A stretch of DNA of 14,431 nucleotides from an uncultured Clostridia bacterium (GTDB lineage: Bacteria; Bacillota; Clostridia; Oscillospirales; Acutalibacteraceae). The translations under genes were made by a program, and so were the position numbers. Under the pieces are notes generated by a model that worked only from the letters and a program-made list of their open reading frames with translations, was not told the origin of the DNA and did not search any database. Every line of letters starts with the position of its first letter. The first letter of the stretch is position 1. Shown piece after piece: positions 1 through 6,844 of this stretch. The stretch spans positions 1 through 14,431 of the forward strand of contig CALYNN010000022.1 of assembly GCA_945221685.1 (NCBI GenBank), given 5' to 3'.

Positions 1-420
1 TTCCTGCCCTCCAGACAGGAACCCGGTACGCAGAATAACAGCGGTGTAAATGCCTTGGGAGCAGGCGCGGAATTTGTTATGAAAAAGGGATTAGAGCATA
101 TCTATTCTCACGAGCTTAATTTGATACGGTTTATTTACAGCGGTCTTGAAGCAAATCCCAATGCCGTTCTATATACGCCGATGCCCGAAAAAGAAAGCTT
201 TGCACCTATTTTGTCATTTAATTACAAGGATTACCCCTCGGAAAAAACTGCTTCTCTGCTGGCAGAGGGCGGAATAGCTGTAAGAGGCGGCTATCATTGC
301 GCGCCGCTGGCTCATCACAGCTTTAAAACAGACGATAGGGGAACGGTCAGAATAAGTCCATCTGTTTTTACTAAAGCCGGTGAATGTGAAAAATTTTTAA
401 ACTATTTGAAAAAACTGTAA
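1..420 (+). CDS. Cysteine desulfurase-like class V aminotransferase, C-terminal part (5' truncated by window edge)
   Basis: Only the last 139 codons are present; the frame is open from base 1, so the start lies outside the window. The segment carries the C-terminal signature of PLP-dependent class V enzymes of the NifS/SufS type: the motif RGGYHCAPLAH, whose Cys (codon 298-300) aligns with the persulfide-forming Cys of cysteine desulfurases, followed by a TVRISPS segment near the end, as in the family. The upstream PGTQN segment fits the substrate and PLP-phosphate loop region. Enzymes of this kind take sulfur from cysteine for Fe-S clusters, thiolated tRNA or other sulfur products. The PLP-binding Lys is not visible, and no iscU/sufU or thiI follows, so the actual sulfur pathway cannot be told. 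A selenocysteine lyase-like or uncharacterised class V subfamily is possible. Confidence 0.88.
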   Translation, partial: FLPSRQEPGTQNNSGVNALGAGAEFVMKKGLEHIYSHELNLIRFIYSGLEANPNAVLYTPMPEKESFAPILSFNYKDYPSEKTASLLAEGGIAVRGGYHCAPLAHHSFKTDDRGTVRISPSVFTKAGECEKFLNYLKKL

Positions 421-449
421 TATTCGCTTTATTTCTTACCTTTTCTGTG

Positions 450-492
450 CTAAAATAAATATGTTATATGAAATAAGTTATATTTGTTTTAG
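450..492. repeat. AT-rich inverted repeat between the aminotransferase and cdaA
   Basis: The arms 450-462 and 480-492 pair over 13 positions with a single G-T wobble. A further 4-bp stem (464-467 with 473-476) forms inside the loop. The element lies 30 bases after the upstream stop and 44 bases before cdaA, and is followed by TTTTAT. It could be a weak, GC-poor terminator for the upstream gene or an operator. A TGC-TAAAAT extended -10-like sequence (448-456) overlaps the left arm, so a cdaA promoter may lie within it; no good -35 was seen. In such AT-rich DNA chance pairing is more likely than usual. Confidence 0.4.
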
Positions 493-536
493 TTTTATAT
501 GCACAGATTTTTGTGTAAAAAATAAAGGAGTATATG

Positions 537-1406
537 ATGTTTTCTCAAATTGAAGAGCTGTTCAACAGAATAATAAGCATCTTTTCCACTTTTTCGATTT
601 TTGATTTTCTCGATATTTTAATGGTAACATTTGTTATCTATATCTGTATTCGTATTTTAAGAGAAACGAGGGCGCTTCAGCTTATTAAGGGCTTGCTTTA
701 TCTTGCGGTGATTTATGGCATTGTTAATCTTCTCGGTATGGAGGCGTCGTCCTTACTGTTTAAGTCGATTTTTTCAAATATCCTGATTATTGTTGTAATT
801 TTGTTCGGTCCTGAAATCAGGCATATTCTTGAGCAGGTGGGCCACGGTGCTACGGCAAAAAGCCTTAAAACAATTATTCATCCCGGTGTTGCGGTTGAGC
901 TTGCCGAGATTTCCGATTCCATTGAAGCAATATGCAAGGCTTGCTCCGATATGAGCGACCAAAAAATCGGTGCGTTAATTTGCTTTGAAAACGATACTCT
1001 TTTAGGCGATGTTATTGATACCGGCACGCAGATTAATGCCAAGGCTTCAAAGGAGCTTGTTGAAAATATTTTCTTCCCTAAATCTCCCTTGCACGACGGC
1101 GCAATGGTGGTTCGAAACGGAAAAATTTATGCGGCCGGCTGTATTCTTCCTCTAACTAAAAAAACTGTTTCCTCTGCTTTAGGCACAAGGCACAGAGCCG
1201 GCATTGGCTTAAGTGAGCAGAGCGATGCAATAATTGTAATTGTCAGCGAGGAAAACGGTGCCATTTCCGTTGCAAGGGGCGGAGTTCTTCAACGGGATAT
1301 TTCCGACGGTGATTTAAGAGATATTCTTATGACAGCCTTTGTTCCCAGCGGAACATCTTCTGACGACAAGATTATTACAAAGCTTGTTAGGAGGGTGAAG
1401 AAATAA
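537..1406 (+). CDS. cdaA: Diadenylate cyclase CdaA (DisA_N domain, membrane type)
   Basis: Makes cyclic di-AMP from two ATP at the membrane; c-di-AMP controls potassium and osmolyte transport and cell-wall homeostasis. Three hydrophobic segments (about residues 23-41, 48-66, 76-94) precede a cytoplasmic DisA_N domain. The domain shows the DGA motif in SPLHDGAM (about 187-189) and the RHR motif in GTRHRAG (about 218-220), both needed for catalysis, followed by IVSEENGAISVARGG. At 289 residues the length is normal for CdaA. Two tandem ATGs exist at 534 and 537. The GGAG at 527-530 is 3 nt from the first and 6 nt from the second, so 537 is preferred. The stop overlaps the next start (TAATG), coupling it to cdaR. 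DisA is excluded because the helix-hairpin-helix part is missing and there is an N-terminal membrane region. Confidence 0.97.
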   Translation: MFSQIEELFNRIISIFSTFSIFDFLDILMVTFVIYICIRILRETRALQLIKGLLYLAVIYGIVNLLGMEASSLLFKSIFSNILIIVVILFGPEIRHILEQVGHGATAKSLKTIIHPGVAVELAEISDSIEAICKACSDMSDQKIGALICFENDTLLGDVIDTGTQINAKASKELVENIFFPKSPLHDGAMVVRNGKIYAAGCILPLTKKTVSSALGTRHRAGIGLSEQSDAIIVIVSEENGAISVARGGVLQRDISDGDLRDILMTAFVPSGTSSDDKIITKLVRRVKK

Positions 1407-2698
1407 TGGAAAAAAAGAAAAAAGGTAAATTCTCGCTTAGAAAGCTAATATATAACGATAAGTATTTAATAATAATTTCCGTTATTTGCGCAGTTGTTAT
1501 TTGGATTGCAACATCAATGAATCTTTCTCCCGAAACAACTAAAACAATTACTGTTCCCGTACCGGTGGATTTCAGCGAATCTGCGGCAGAGCAGCTTGGA
1601 TTAAAATGCTACGGCGATGAAAGCATTGATGTTGATGTTACCGTAAAATGCAAAAAATATATTGCAATGGATATTACGGCAGAGGATATTAATGTCAGCC
1701 TGCAAACAAACTATGTTACCAAAAGCGGTAATATTGATGTTCCCATAAGAGTAGAGGCAGGAGAAAGGTCCGACTTTGAAATTCAAAGCTACTACCCAAC
1801 AACCTACAAGGCTTATTTTGATGTTGAAAGCGAAAAGGTAATGGATGTTGAGCTTTCATATGATTCTGACGATTTTATAGCCGACGGATATATTATGGGG
1901 CAGACGCTTCTTAACGAAAGCTCTGTAACGGTTAGAGGTCCTAAAACCTATGTTAATCAGGTAGATAAGGTTTACTGCGATGTGCTGCTGAACAACAAAA
2001 AGCTTTCTGCTTCGGAAAATATTACCGTTACACCTGTTGCCGTTGACAGATACGGAGCATCTGTAAGCTATGTTTCTTTGCTGAACAGTAAGGGCGAGGC
2101 GTTAAGCAGTATTGACTTAACTATTCCTGTTTTGAAGCAAACCGTGCTTCCTGTTTCGGTTCAGTTTATAAATAATCCGGCAAAGGTTGACACATCGAAA
2201 TTTGATATAAGATACAGCGTGTCAAAGGTTGATGCAGGCGTTCTTGACGAGGCGGATATTACCTCTGCGGAAATCGGGCAGATAGATTTTTCAAAGCTTG
2301 ACATCGGTAAAAATGAGTTTACCTTTAATGTTCAAAATTTAGACAGCATAATTATTCTTAATTCGGTTAAGGAAATTACTGCAACTGTTACGGTTCCCAA
2401 TTCCTACGAAAAGAAAAATATTTCAGTCAGCAAGCAAAATATTAAGGTATCAAATTTAACCGACGATTTTAAATACGAGGTTATTTCCGTAAGCAGTAAC
2501 AGGGTTACTGCAATAGGTAAGAGAGCTGATCTTTCCGCTATTGATACTAAAAATGTTATATTAAGCGTCAATGCCACTCAAAACACGAAAACCGTTGAGG
2601 AGGGCACATATACCCTTGATATTACACCAACTGTTGAAGGCTCCGATGCCTGTTGGATTTACGGCAGCTACACCGCCGAAATAAGAATATACAAATAA
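1406..2698 (+). CDS. cdaR: CdaR, YbbR-domain regulator of CdaA
   Basis: A 430-residue protein with a Lys-rich N-terminus, one membrane anchor (about 19-37) and an extracytoplasmic beta-rich region made of successive YbbR-like repeats, each starting with a segment resembling TVPVPVDFS or LTIPV. In Firmicutes CdaR binds CdaA through its membrane part and modulates c-di-AMP synthesis. The start is set by AGGAGGG at 1389-1395, 10 nt upstream, and overlaps the cdaA stop by one base, so the two are probably made together. The common third gene of this operon, glmM, is not here: a terminator follows at once and the next gene is on the other strand. No extra domain or disruption is visible. Identification rests on repeat character plus the cdaA neighbour. 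Confidence 0.93.
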   Translation: MEKKKKGKFSLRKLIYNDKYLIIISVICAVVIWIATSMNLSPETTKTITVPVPVDFSESAAEQLGLKCYGDESIDVDVTVKCKKYIAMDITAEDINVSLQTNYVTKSGNIDVPIRVEAGERSDFEIQSYYPTTYKAYFDVESEKVMDVELSYDSDDFIADGYIMGQTLLNESSVTVRGPKTYVNQVDKVYCDVLLNNKKLSASENITVTPVAVDRYGASVSYVSLLNSKGEALSSIDLTIPVLKQTVLPVSVQFINNPAKVDTSKFDIRYSVSKVDAGVLDEADITSAEIGQIDFSKLDIGKNEFTFNVQNLDSIIILNSVKEITATVTVPNSYEKKNISVSKQNIKVSNLTDDFKYEVISVSSNRVTAIGKRADLSAIDTKNVILSVNATQNTKTVEEGTYTLDITPTVEGSDACWIYGSYTAEIRIYK

Positions 2699-2703
2699 AA
2701 AAT

Positions 2704-2750
2704 CGGGCAAAAGCAATGATTTTACTCATTGTCCTTTGCCCGTGTTTTTT
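2704..2750. terminator. Bidirectional intrinsic terminator between cdaR and the SEDS gene
   Basis: The arms 2704-2719 and 2726-2742 form a long hairpin (GGGCAAA with TTTGCCC at the base, CAATGA with TCATTG at the top, one mismatch and one bulge). It is followed by GTTTTTT on the plus strand, and an A-run lies on its left, which reads as a T-run for minus-strand transcripts. It sits between convergent genes and can end both. Confidence 0.9.
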
Positions 2751-2754
2751 ACTT

Positions 2755-3903
2755 TTAAGTGTAGAATAACGATTTGCTTTGCGATTTGGAATATCTGTAA
2801 ACGCTCATTTCAATGCCTAATGCAAGGTAAATGCAAAGGGATGATGAACCGCCTGCTGAAAACAGAGGAAGTGTAATTCCTATACAGGGTAGCCACGAAA
2901 GCTCCATTCCTATATTTATAAACATTTGTGCAAAAAGCATTACGGAAATGCCTGCACACATAAGATAACCCACATTATCTCTTGCCTTAAGTCCCGTAAA
3001 AAGAACTCTTAATACAAGTGTAAGCAGTATTGCAACAACTGCAAGAGCGCCAATGTAGCCGAATTCCTCGCCTGCAACGGTAAGCACCATATCGTTTTGA
3101 TTTTCGGGAACTCCGTTTGTTACCGATTGAGTCATACTGCCGTTTAGGTATCCTTGACCGAACCAGCCGCCTCCGCCTAAAGCAATCTTTCCGTGGTTTT
3201 GCTGATACAAAGTATCTGCATACTGCTCGGGATAAAATAAAGCCGTTATTCTCTCTCTTTGAATTCCGTTGATTATGCCAAGCCTCCATGCCGCTACAAA
3301 GGCCACTGCGATGGCGCATATACCCGCCGCAAAATATCCCATATGTACCTTTGCAAAAAACAACATTCCTATAAACATAATCAGGAAAATCAGTGCAGAG
3401 CCGGCATCACCTGTTGCTACTACAAGGGCAACGGGTACCATTCCGTGCAAAACAAGCGGAATAATTGTTTTGAGTCTGTTAATTCTGTCCTTAACTAAAT
3501 CAAGATGATATGAAAACGAAATAATAAATCCTACCTTTAAAAGCTCCGATGGCTGAAAGTAGAATATTTTAAGGTCAAGCCACGATTTAGCATCCTGCCT
3601 TGCAGACGGTGCAACACCGAAGAAAAAGGTAAATATCATCAGTCCTACACAGCCTGCCGCAATTAACGGCCATAGCTTTGAAATAATTTCGTAGTCAATG
3701 TTTGATACTGCCAGCGCAATTATCAGTCCGCCGGTGACGGATACAAGCATGCTTCTAACATCACTGCTGATAATCTGCCCATCGTTTAGATTTGAATAGG
3801 TTGCGCTGTAAACAAGACATAATCCGTAAACAGAGCCGATAAGGGCAGTAAATACGGTAACATAGTCAAGACCGCCGAAAAATCCTATTTGCTTTTGTTT
3901 CAT
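2755..3903 (-). CDS. rodA: SEDS-family peptidoglycan glycosyltransferase (RodA/FtsW type)
   Basis: A polytopic membrane protein of 382 residues. SEDS proteins polymerise lipid II into glycan strands, usually with a class B PBP; RodA does this for elongation, FtsW for division, SpoVE for spore cortex. Visible family marks are FYFQPSELLKVG (about 115-125), the loop GVPENQNDMVLTVAGEEFGYIG with the Asp (about 271) in the position of the catalytic Asp of SEDS polymerases, and GITLPLFSAGGSSSL (about 342-356). An in-frame ATG at 3930 has no ribosome site and would be only about 4 nt from the predicted transcript start. AAAGGAGG lies at 3920-3927, so the ATG at 3903 is chosen, although its 16-nt spacing is long. 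The gene stands alone, without mreC or pbpA, so RodA versus FtsW or SpoVE is not settled; the symbol is tentative. Confidence 0.88.
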   Translation of the reverse strand: MKQKQIGFFGGLDYVTVFTALIGSVYGLCLVYSATYSNLNDGQIISSDVRSMLVSVTGGLIIALAVSNIDYEIISKLWPLIAAGCVGLMIFTFFFGVAPSARQDAKSWLDLKIFYFQPSELLKVGFIISFSYHLDLVKDRINRLKTIIPLVLHGMVPVALVVATGDAGSALIFLIMFIGMLFFAKVHMGYFAAGICAIAVAFVAAWRLGIINGIQRERITALFYPEQYADTLYQQNHGKIALGGGGWFGQGYLNGSMTQSVTNGVPENQNDMVLTVAGEEFGYIGALAVVAILLTLVLRVLFTGLKARDNVGYLMCAGISVMLFAQMFINIGMELSWLPCIGITLPLFSAGGSSSLCIYLALGIEMSVYRYSKSQSKSLFYT

Positions 3904-3940
3904 ATTATGTTTACGGCAACCTCCTTTCATTTCAAATGAT

Positions 3941-3969
3941 ATTATATTAGAATTTTCCCATTATTTCAA
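3941..3969 (-). promoter_or_regulatory. Sigma-A-type promoter for the SEDS gene
   Basis: Read on the minus strand: TTGAAA (3964-3969), a 17-nt spacer, and a perfect TATAAT (3941-3946). The predicted transcript start near 3934 leaves room for the AAAGGAGG at 3920-3927 but puts the ATG at 3930 too close to the 5' end, supporting the start at 3903. Confidence 0.75.
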
Positions 3970-3984
3970 GAGCGTATTAGAATT
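3945..3984. repeat. 10-bp direct repeat in the divergent SEDS/fhs promoter region
   Basis: TATTAGAATT occurs at 3945-3954 and again at 3975-3984, exactly 30 bp apart, on either side of the minus-strand -35 box. The spacing is close to three helical turns, which would suit a regulator binding two sites on one face, but the sequence is AT-rich and chance is possible. Confidence 0.35.
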
Positions 3985-4010
3985 ATACATATATTGTTTA
4001 AAAATAATAT

Positions 4011-4038
4011 TTGATTATTTCTGCCATTATGATATAAT
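4011..4038 (+). promoter_or_regulatory. Sigma-A-type promoter for fhs-tsaE-tsaB-rpiB
   Basis: TTGATT (4011-4016), a 16-nt spacer and a perfect TATAAT (4033-4038), with a predicted start near 4045, give a leader of about 26 nt before the fhs ATG. The -10 lies inside a small palindrome, CATTAT-GAT-ATAATG (4025-4039), which could be an operator. The leader is too short for a riboswitch. Confidence 0.7.
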
Positions 4039-4070
4039 GATTATCTAAAATAGTATAGAGGTGCTAAATT

Positions 4071-5675
4071 ATGTTATCAGATATCGAAATTGCACAGCAG
4101 GCAAAAATGAAAAAAATAACAGAGGTTGCCGCCGCTGTCGGCATCAAAGAGGACGAGCTTGAACCCTACGGTCACTATAAGGCTAAAATATCCGACTCGG
4201 TATATAATCGCCTTAAGGACAAGAAGGACGGTAGGCTTGTGCTTGTTACTGCAGTAAATCCTACTCCTGCCGGCGAGGGCAAAACCACCGTTTCAATCGG
4301 CTTGGGACAGGGTATGAACAAAATCGGCAAAAATGCGGTTATAGCCTTGCGTGAGCCATCCTTGGGTCCTGTTTTCGGAATTAAGGGCGGAGCGGCAGGC
4401 GGCGGATATTCGCAGGTTGTGCCGATGGAGGATATTAATCTTCATTTTACAGGTGATATGCACGCAATAACAAGCGCAAATAATCTTATGTGCGCTATGC
4501 TTGATAACCATATTCAGCAGGGCAACGAGCTTGGAATTGACCAAAGAAGAGTGCTTGTTAAAAGATGTCTCGATATGAACGACAGAGCCTTAAGAAATAT
4601 TGTTTGCTCTCTTGGCGGTAAGCTAAACGGTATTCCTCGTGAGGACCATTTTATCATAACAGTCGCCAGCGAGGTTATGGCTATTCTCTGCCTTGCCTCC
4701 GATATTTTTGATTTAAAGGAAAGGCTTGGTAAAATACTTGTTGCTTATACCTATGACGGTAAGCCTGTATATTGCAAGGACATTAAGGCAAACGGCGCAA
4801 TGACCGTTCTGCTAAAAGACGCGTTAAAGCCTAACCTTGTTCAAACCCTTGAGAATACTCCTGCTATTATGCACGGCGGCCCCTTTGCAAATATTGCCCA
4901 CGGCTGTAATTCGGTAAGGGCAACTAAAACTGCACTTAAATTAGGTGATTACTGCATTACCGAAGCAGGCTTTGGCTCTGACTTGGGCGCAGAAAAGTTT
5001 CTTGATATTAAATGCCGATTTGCAGGAATTAAGCCTTCCTGTATAGTGCTTGTCGCTACAGTTCGTTCTATGAAATATAACGGCGGAGTTCCCAAAGCAG
5101 AGCTTGCCGAGGAAAACCTTGACGCTCTTAAAAAGGGCAGTGTAAACTTAGGCGCACATATTGAAAATCTAAAAAAATTCGGCGTTCCCGTTGTTGTTGC
5201 AATTAATCATTTTTATGCAGATACCGATAGGGAGATAGAGCTTGTAAAGAATTTCTGCACCGAAAAGGGCGTAGATTTTGCCGTAACAAAATGCTTTGCT
5301 CAAGGCGGCGAAGGCTCTGTTGAATTAGCAGAAAAGGTTGTTGAAGCCTGTGAAAAGGAAAATAACTTTAAATTTCTTTATGACCTCGATATGCCTGTTT
5401 ACGATAAAATTGAAGCTATTGCAAAAGAAATATACGGCGCAGACGGCGTTGATTATACCAAGGAAGCCAAAAAGAGCATTGATGAGTTTATTGAGCTTGG
5501 TGCAGACAAAATTCCCGTATGTATGGCGAAAACTCAGTACAGCCTTTCCGATAATCCACAGGCGCTGGGCAGACCGAAGGGCTTTAGAATTACCGTTTCA
5601 TCTGCAAGCCTTTCAAACGGCGCAGGATTTTTGGTTTGCCAAACCGGCTCTATTATGACTATGCCGGGACTTTGA
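4071..5675 (+). CDS. fhs: Formate--tetrahydrofolate ligase, ended early by an in-frame TGA
   Basis: Joins formate to tetrahydrofolate with ATP, giving 10-formyl-THF for purine synthesis, fMet-tRNA and, in acetogens, the methyl branch of the Wood-Ljungdahl pathway. The 534-residue frame contains the nucleotide loop TPAGEGKTT (65-73), REPSLGPVFGIKGGAAGGG (about 94-112), LHFTGDMHAIT (about 124-134) and the near-terminal block SIMTMPGL. Family members are usually about 555-560 residues and continue after MPGL for some 20 residues, ending in a sequence like DIDENGxxxGLF. Here TGA (5673-5675) interrupts at that point; see the next entry. The start is supported by AGAGGTG at 4057-4063. Most of the fold and the catalytic region are intact, so a truncated product might still work. 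Function is near certain; whether the full C-terminus is made is open. Confidence 0.93.
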   Translation: MLSDIEIAQQAKMKKITEVAAAVGIKEDELEPYGHYKAKISDSVYNRLKDKKDGRLVLVTAVNPTPAGEGKTTVSIGLGQGMNKIGKNAVIALREPSLGPVFGIKGGAAGGGYSQVVPMEDINLHFTGDMHAITSANNLMCAMLDNHIQQGNELGIDQRRVLVKRCLDMNDRALRNIVCSLGGKLNGIPREDHFIITVASEVMAILCLASDIFDLKERLGKILVAYTYDGKPVYCKDIKANGAMTVLLKDALKPNLVQTLENTPAIMHGGPFANIAHGCNSVRATKTALKLGDYCITEAGFGSDLGAEKFLDIKCRFAGIKPSCIVLVATVRSMKYNGGVPKAELAEENLDALKKGSVNLGAHIENLKKFGVPVVVAINHFYADTDREIELVKNFCTEKGVDFAVTKCFAQGGEGSVELAEKVVEACEKENNFKFLYDLDMPVYDKIEAIAKEIYGADGVDYTKEAKKSIDEFIELGADKIPVCMAKTQYSLSDNPQALGRPKGFRITVSSASLSNGAGFLVCQTGSIMTMPGL

Positions 5676-5738
5676 AAGGCTCTTGCCGCCTATAAAATTG
5701 ATATTGACGAAAACGGAGACACCGTAGGACTTTTCTAA
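5673..5738 (+). other. In-frame TGA followed by the intact fhs C-terminal coding tail
   Basis: After the TGA the same frame runs another 20 codons, KALAAYKIDIDENGDTVGLF, then TAA (5736-5738). This tail matches the expected Fhs C-terminus, including the IDIDENG and GLF parts. Its TAA overlaps the tsaE ATG by one base (TAATG), as at other junctions in this operon, so the ancestral gene plainly ended here. The total would be 555 codons, the usual family length. TGA serves as a normal stop elsewhere in the window (rpiB, dpaA, dpaB, potB), so a changed genetic code is unlikely. Options are a recent nonsense mutation, a sequence error, or stop-codon readthrough. Confidence 0.85.
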
Positions 5739-6169
5739 TGAGGGAATATATTACTGACAGCTATGAGGAAACAGTTGCATTAGGTAAAGAAATAGGAGAG
5801 AGCATTGATAAAGGAAGCGTCGTTGCCTTTATCGGCGGACTCGGTATGGGTAAAACGGCATTTACAACAGGTCTTGCCCTGGGACTCGGTATTGATGCCG
5901 ATGTTTCGTCGCCAACCTTTGCCGTGTGCAATACCTATATCGGCAATGAAAACACACTGTATCATTTTGATATGTACCGTGTGGACGGGTGGGACGATTT
6001 ATATTCAACAGGCTTTTTCGATTTTCTCAATACCGATTGCTTTATGGCAGTTGAGTGGAGCGAAAATATTTATGGCGCACTGCCTGATGATACCCTTATG
6101 GTTGAAATCGAAAAGATAAGCGATAATTCAAGACGCTTTAAAATTTACATTAAATCAGAGGAAGAATAA
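5738..6169 (+). CDS. tsaE: tRNA threonylcarbamoyladenosine synthesis ATPase TsaE
   Basis: ATPase subunit that works with TsaB and TsaD to place threonylcarbamoyl on A37 of ANN-decoding tRNAs (t6A). The 143-residue length is normal. Family marks are Walker A GGLGMGKT (33-40), SPTF (58-61), HFDMYR (76-81) and the VEWSEN block (105-110). The usual loop reads G-D-L-G-A-G-K-T; here the Asp is Gly and the residue after GKT is Ala, a mild departure. The start overlaps the ancestral fhs TAA; AGGA at 5726-5729 lies 8 nt upstream. With fhs stopping early at 5675, about 62 nt are left untranslated before this start, which could weaken coupling. It overlaps tsaB by one base. Confidence 0.95.
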   Translation: MREYITDSYEETVALGKEIGESIDKGSVVAFIGGLGMGKTAFTTGLALGLGIDADVSSPTFAVCNTYIGNENTLYHFDMYRVDGWDDLYSTGFFDFLNTDCFMAVEWSENIYGALPDDTLMVEIEKISDNSRRFKIYIKSEEE

Positions 6170-6843
6170 TGCTTTTGTCATTTGACTCGTCGGCAGTAAC
6201 CGCTTCGGCGGCGTTGACAGACGGCGAAAGAGTAATTAAAAGTGAATTTGTAAATGCAGGCTTAACTCATAGTGAAACTCTTTTGCCGATGATTAAAAGA
6301 GTTATGCAGGGGTATTCCTTTTCGGCGCTTGACGGTATTGCAGTAACGGCGGGTCCCGGCTCATTTACAGGCGTAAGAATAGGCATAGCAACTGCCAAGG
6401 GGCTTGCGTTTAAGGATAATATATCCTGCATCGGCGTTTCAACCCTTGAAGCCATTGCTTATAATTTTACAGACGAAAACGCAGTTATCTGCGCTGTTAT
6501 GGACGCAAGGCGTATGCAGTTTTATAACGCGTTGTTTTCTGTTGAAAATAAAAAGGTTACAAGATTGTGTGACGACAGAGCAATTTCCATTGACGATTTA
6601 AAAAAGGAATTAGCCTGCTATGAAAGGGTTGTTTTAGCAGGTGACGGAGCAGAGCTGTGCTACAATAATATAGCTCTTGAAAATGTTGTTTTAGCCGATG
6701 AGGAGCAAAGGTATCAAAACGGTATCGGCGTTTCAAAGGCGGCGGAAAATAAAGAAAAAATTTCAGCATCGCAGTTAATGCCTGTGTATTTAAGACCAAG
6801 CCAGGCGGAGCGTGAGCTGAAGCTAAAAAAGGAGAATAAGTAA
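6169..6843 (+). CDS. tsaB: tRNA threonylcarbamoyladenosine synthesis protein TsaB
   Basis: An inactive paralogue of TsaD that dimerises with it and brings it to TsaE for t6A formation. The N-terminal ASKHA fold is clear: LLSFDSSA at the start, LTHSETLLP (about 32-40) and GPGSFTGVRIGIATAKGLA (62-80), the most conserved block of the family. At 224 residues it is of normal size. The start overlaps the tsaE stop (TAATG), with AGAGGA at 6157-6162 six nt upstream. In many Firmicutes tsaE-tsaB is followed by rimI and tsaD; here rpiB comes next, so tsaD must be elsewhere in the genome. Confidence 0.96.
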   Translation: MLLSFDSSAVTASAALTDGERVIKSEFVNAGLTHSETLLPMIKRVMQGYSFSALDGIAVTAGPGSFTGVRIGIATAKGLAFKDNISCIGVSTLEAIAYNFTDENAVICAVMDARRMQFYNALFSVENKKVTRLCDDRAISIDDLKKELACYERVVLAGDGAELCYNNIALENVVLADEEQRYQNGIGVSKAAENKEKISASQLMPVYLRPSQAERELKLKKENK

Positions 6844-6844
6844 T

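Noticed and set aside
421..536. c-di-AMP (ydaO-type) riboswitch upstream of cdaA
   Set aside because: The region is AT-rich and short, with only a simple palindrome and none of the GC-rich helices or conserved loops expected.
4039..4070. THF or other riboswitch before fhs
   Set aside because: The predicted leader is about 26 nt, far too short for a folded aptamer.
5673..5720. Selenocysteine insertion or reassigned TGA in fhs
   Set aside because: Only a weak 4-bp stem can be drawn just after the TGA, Fhs is not a known selenoprotein, and several genes in the window end at TGA with normal family lengths, so the standard code applies.
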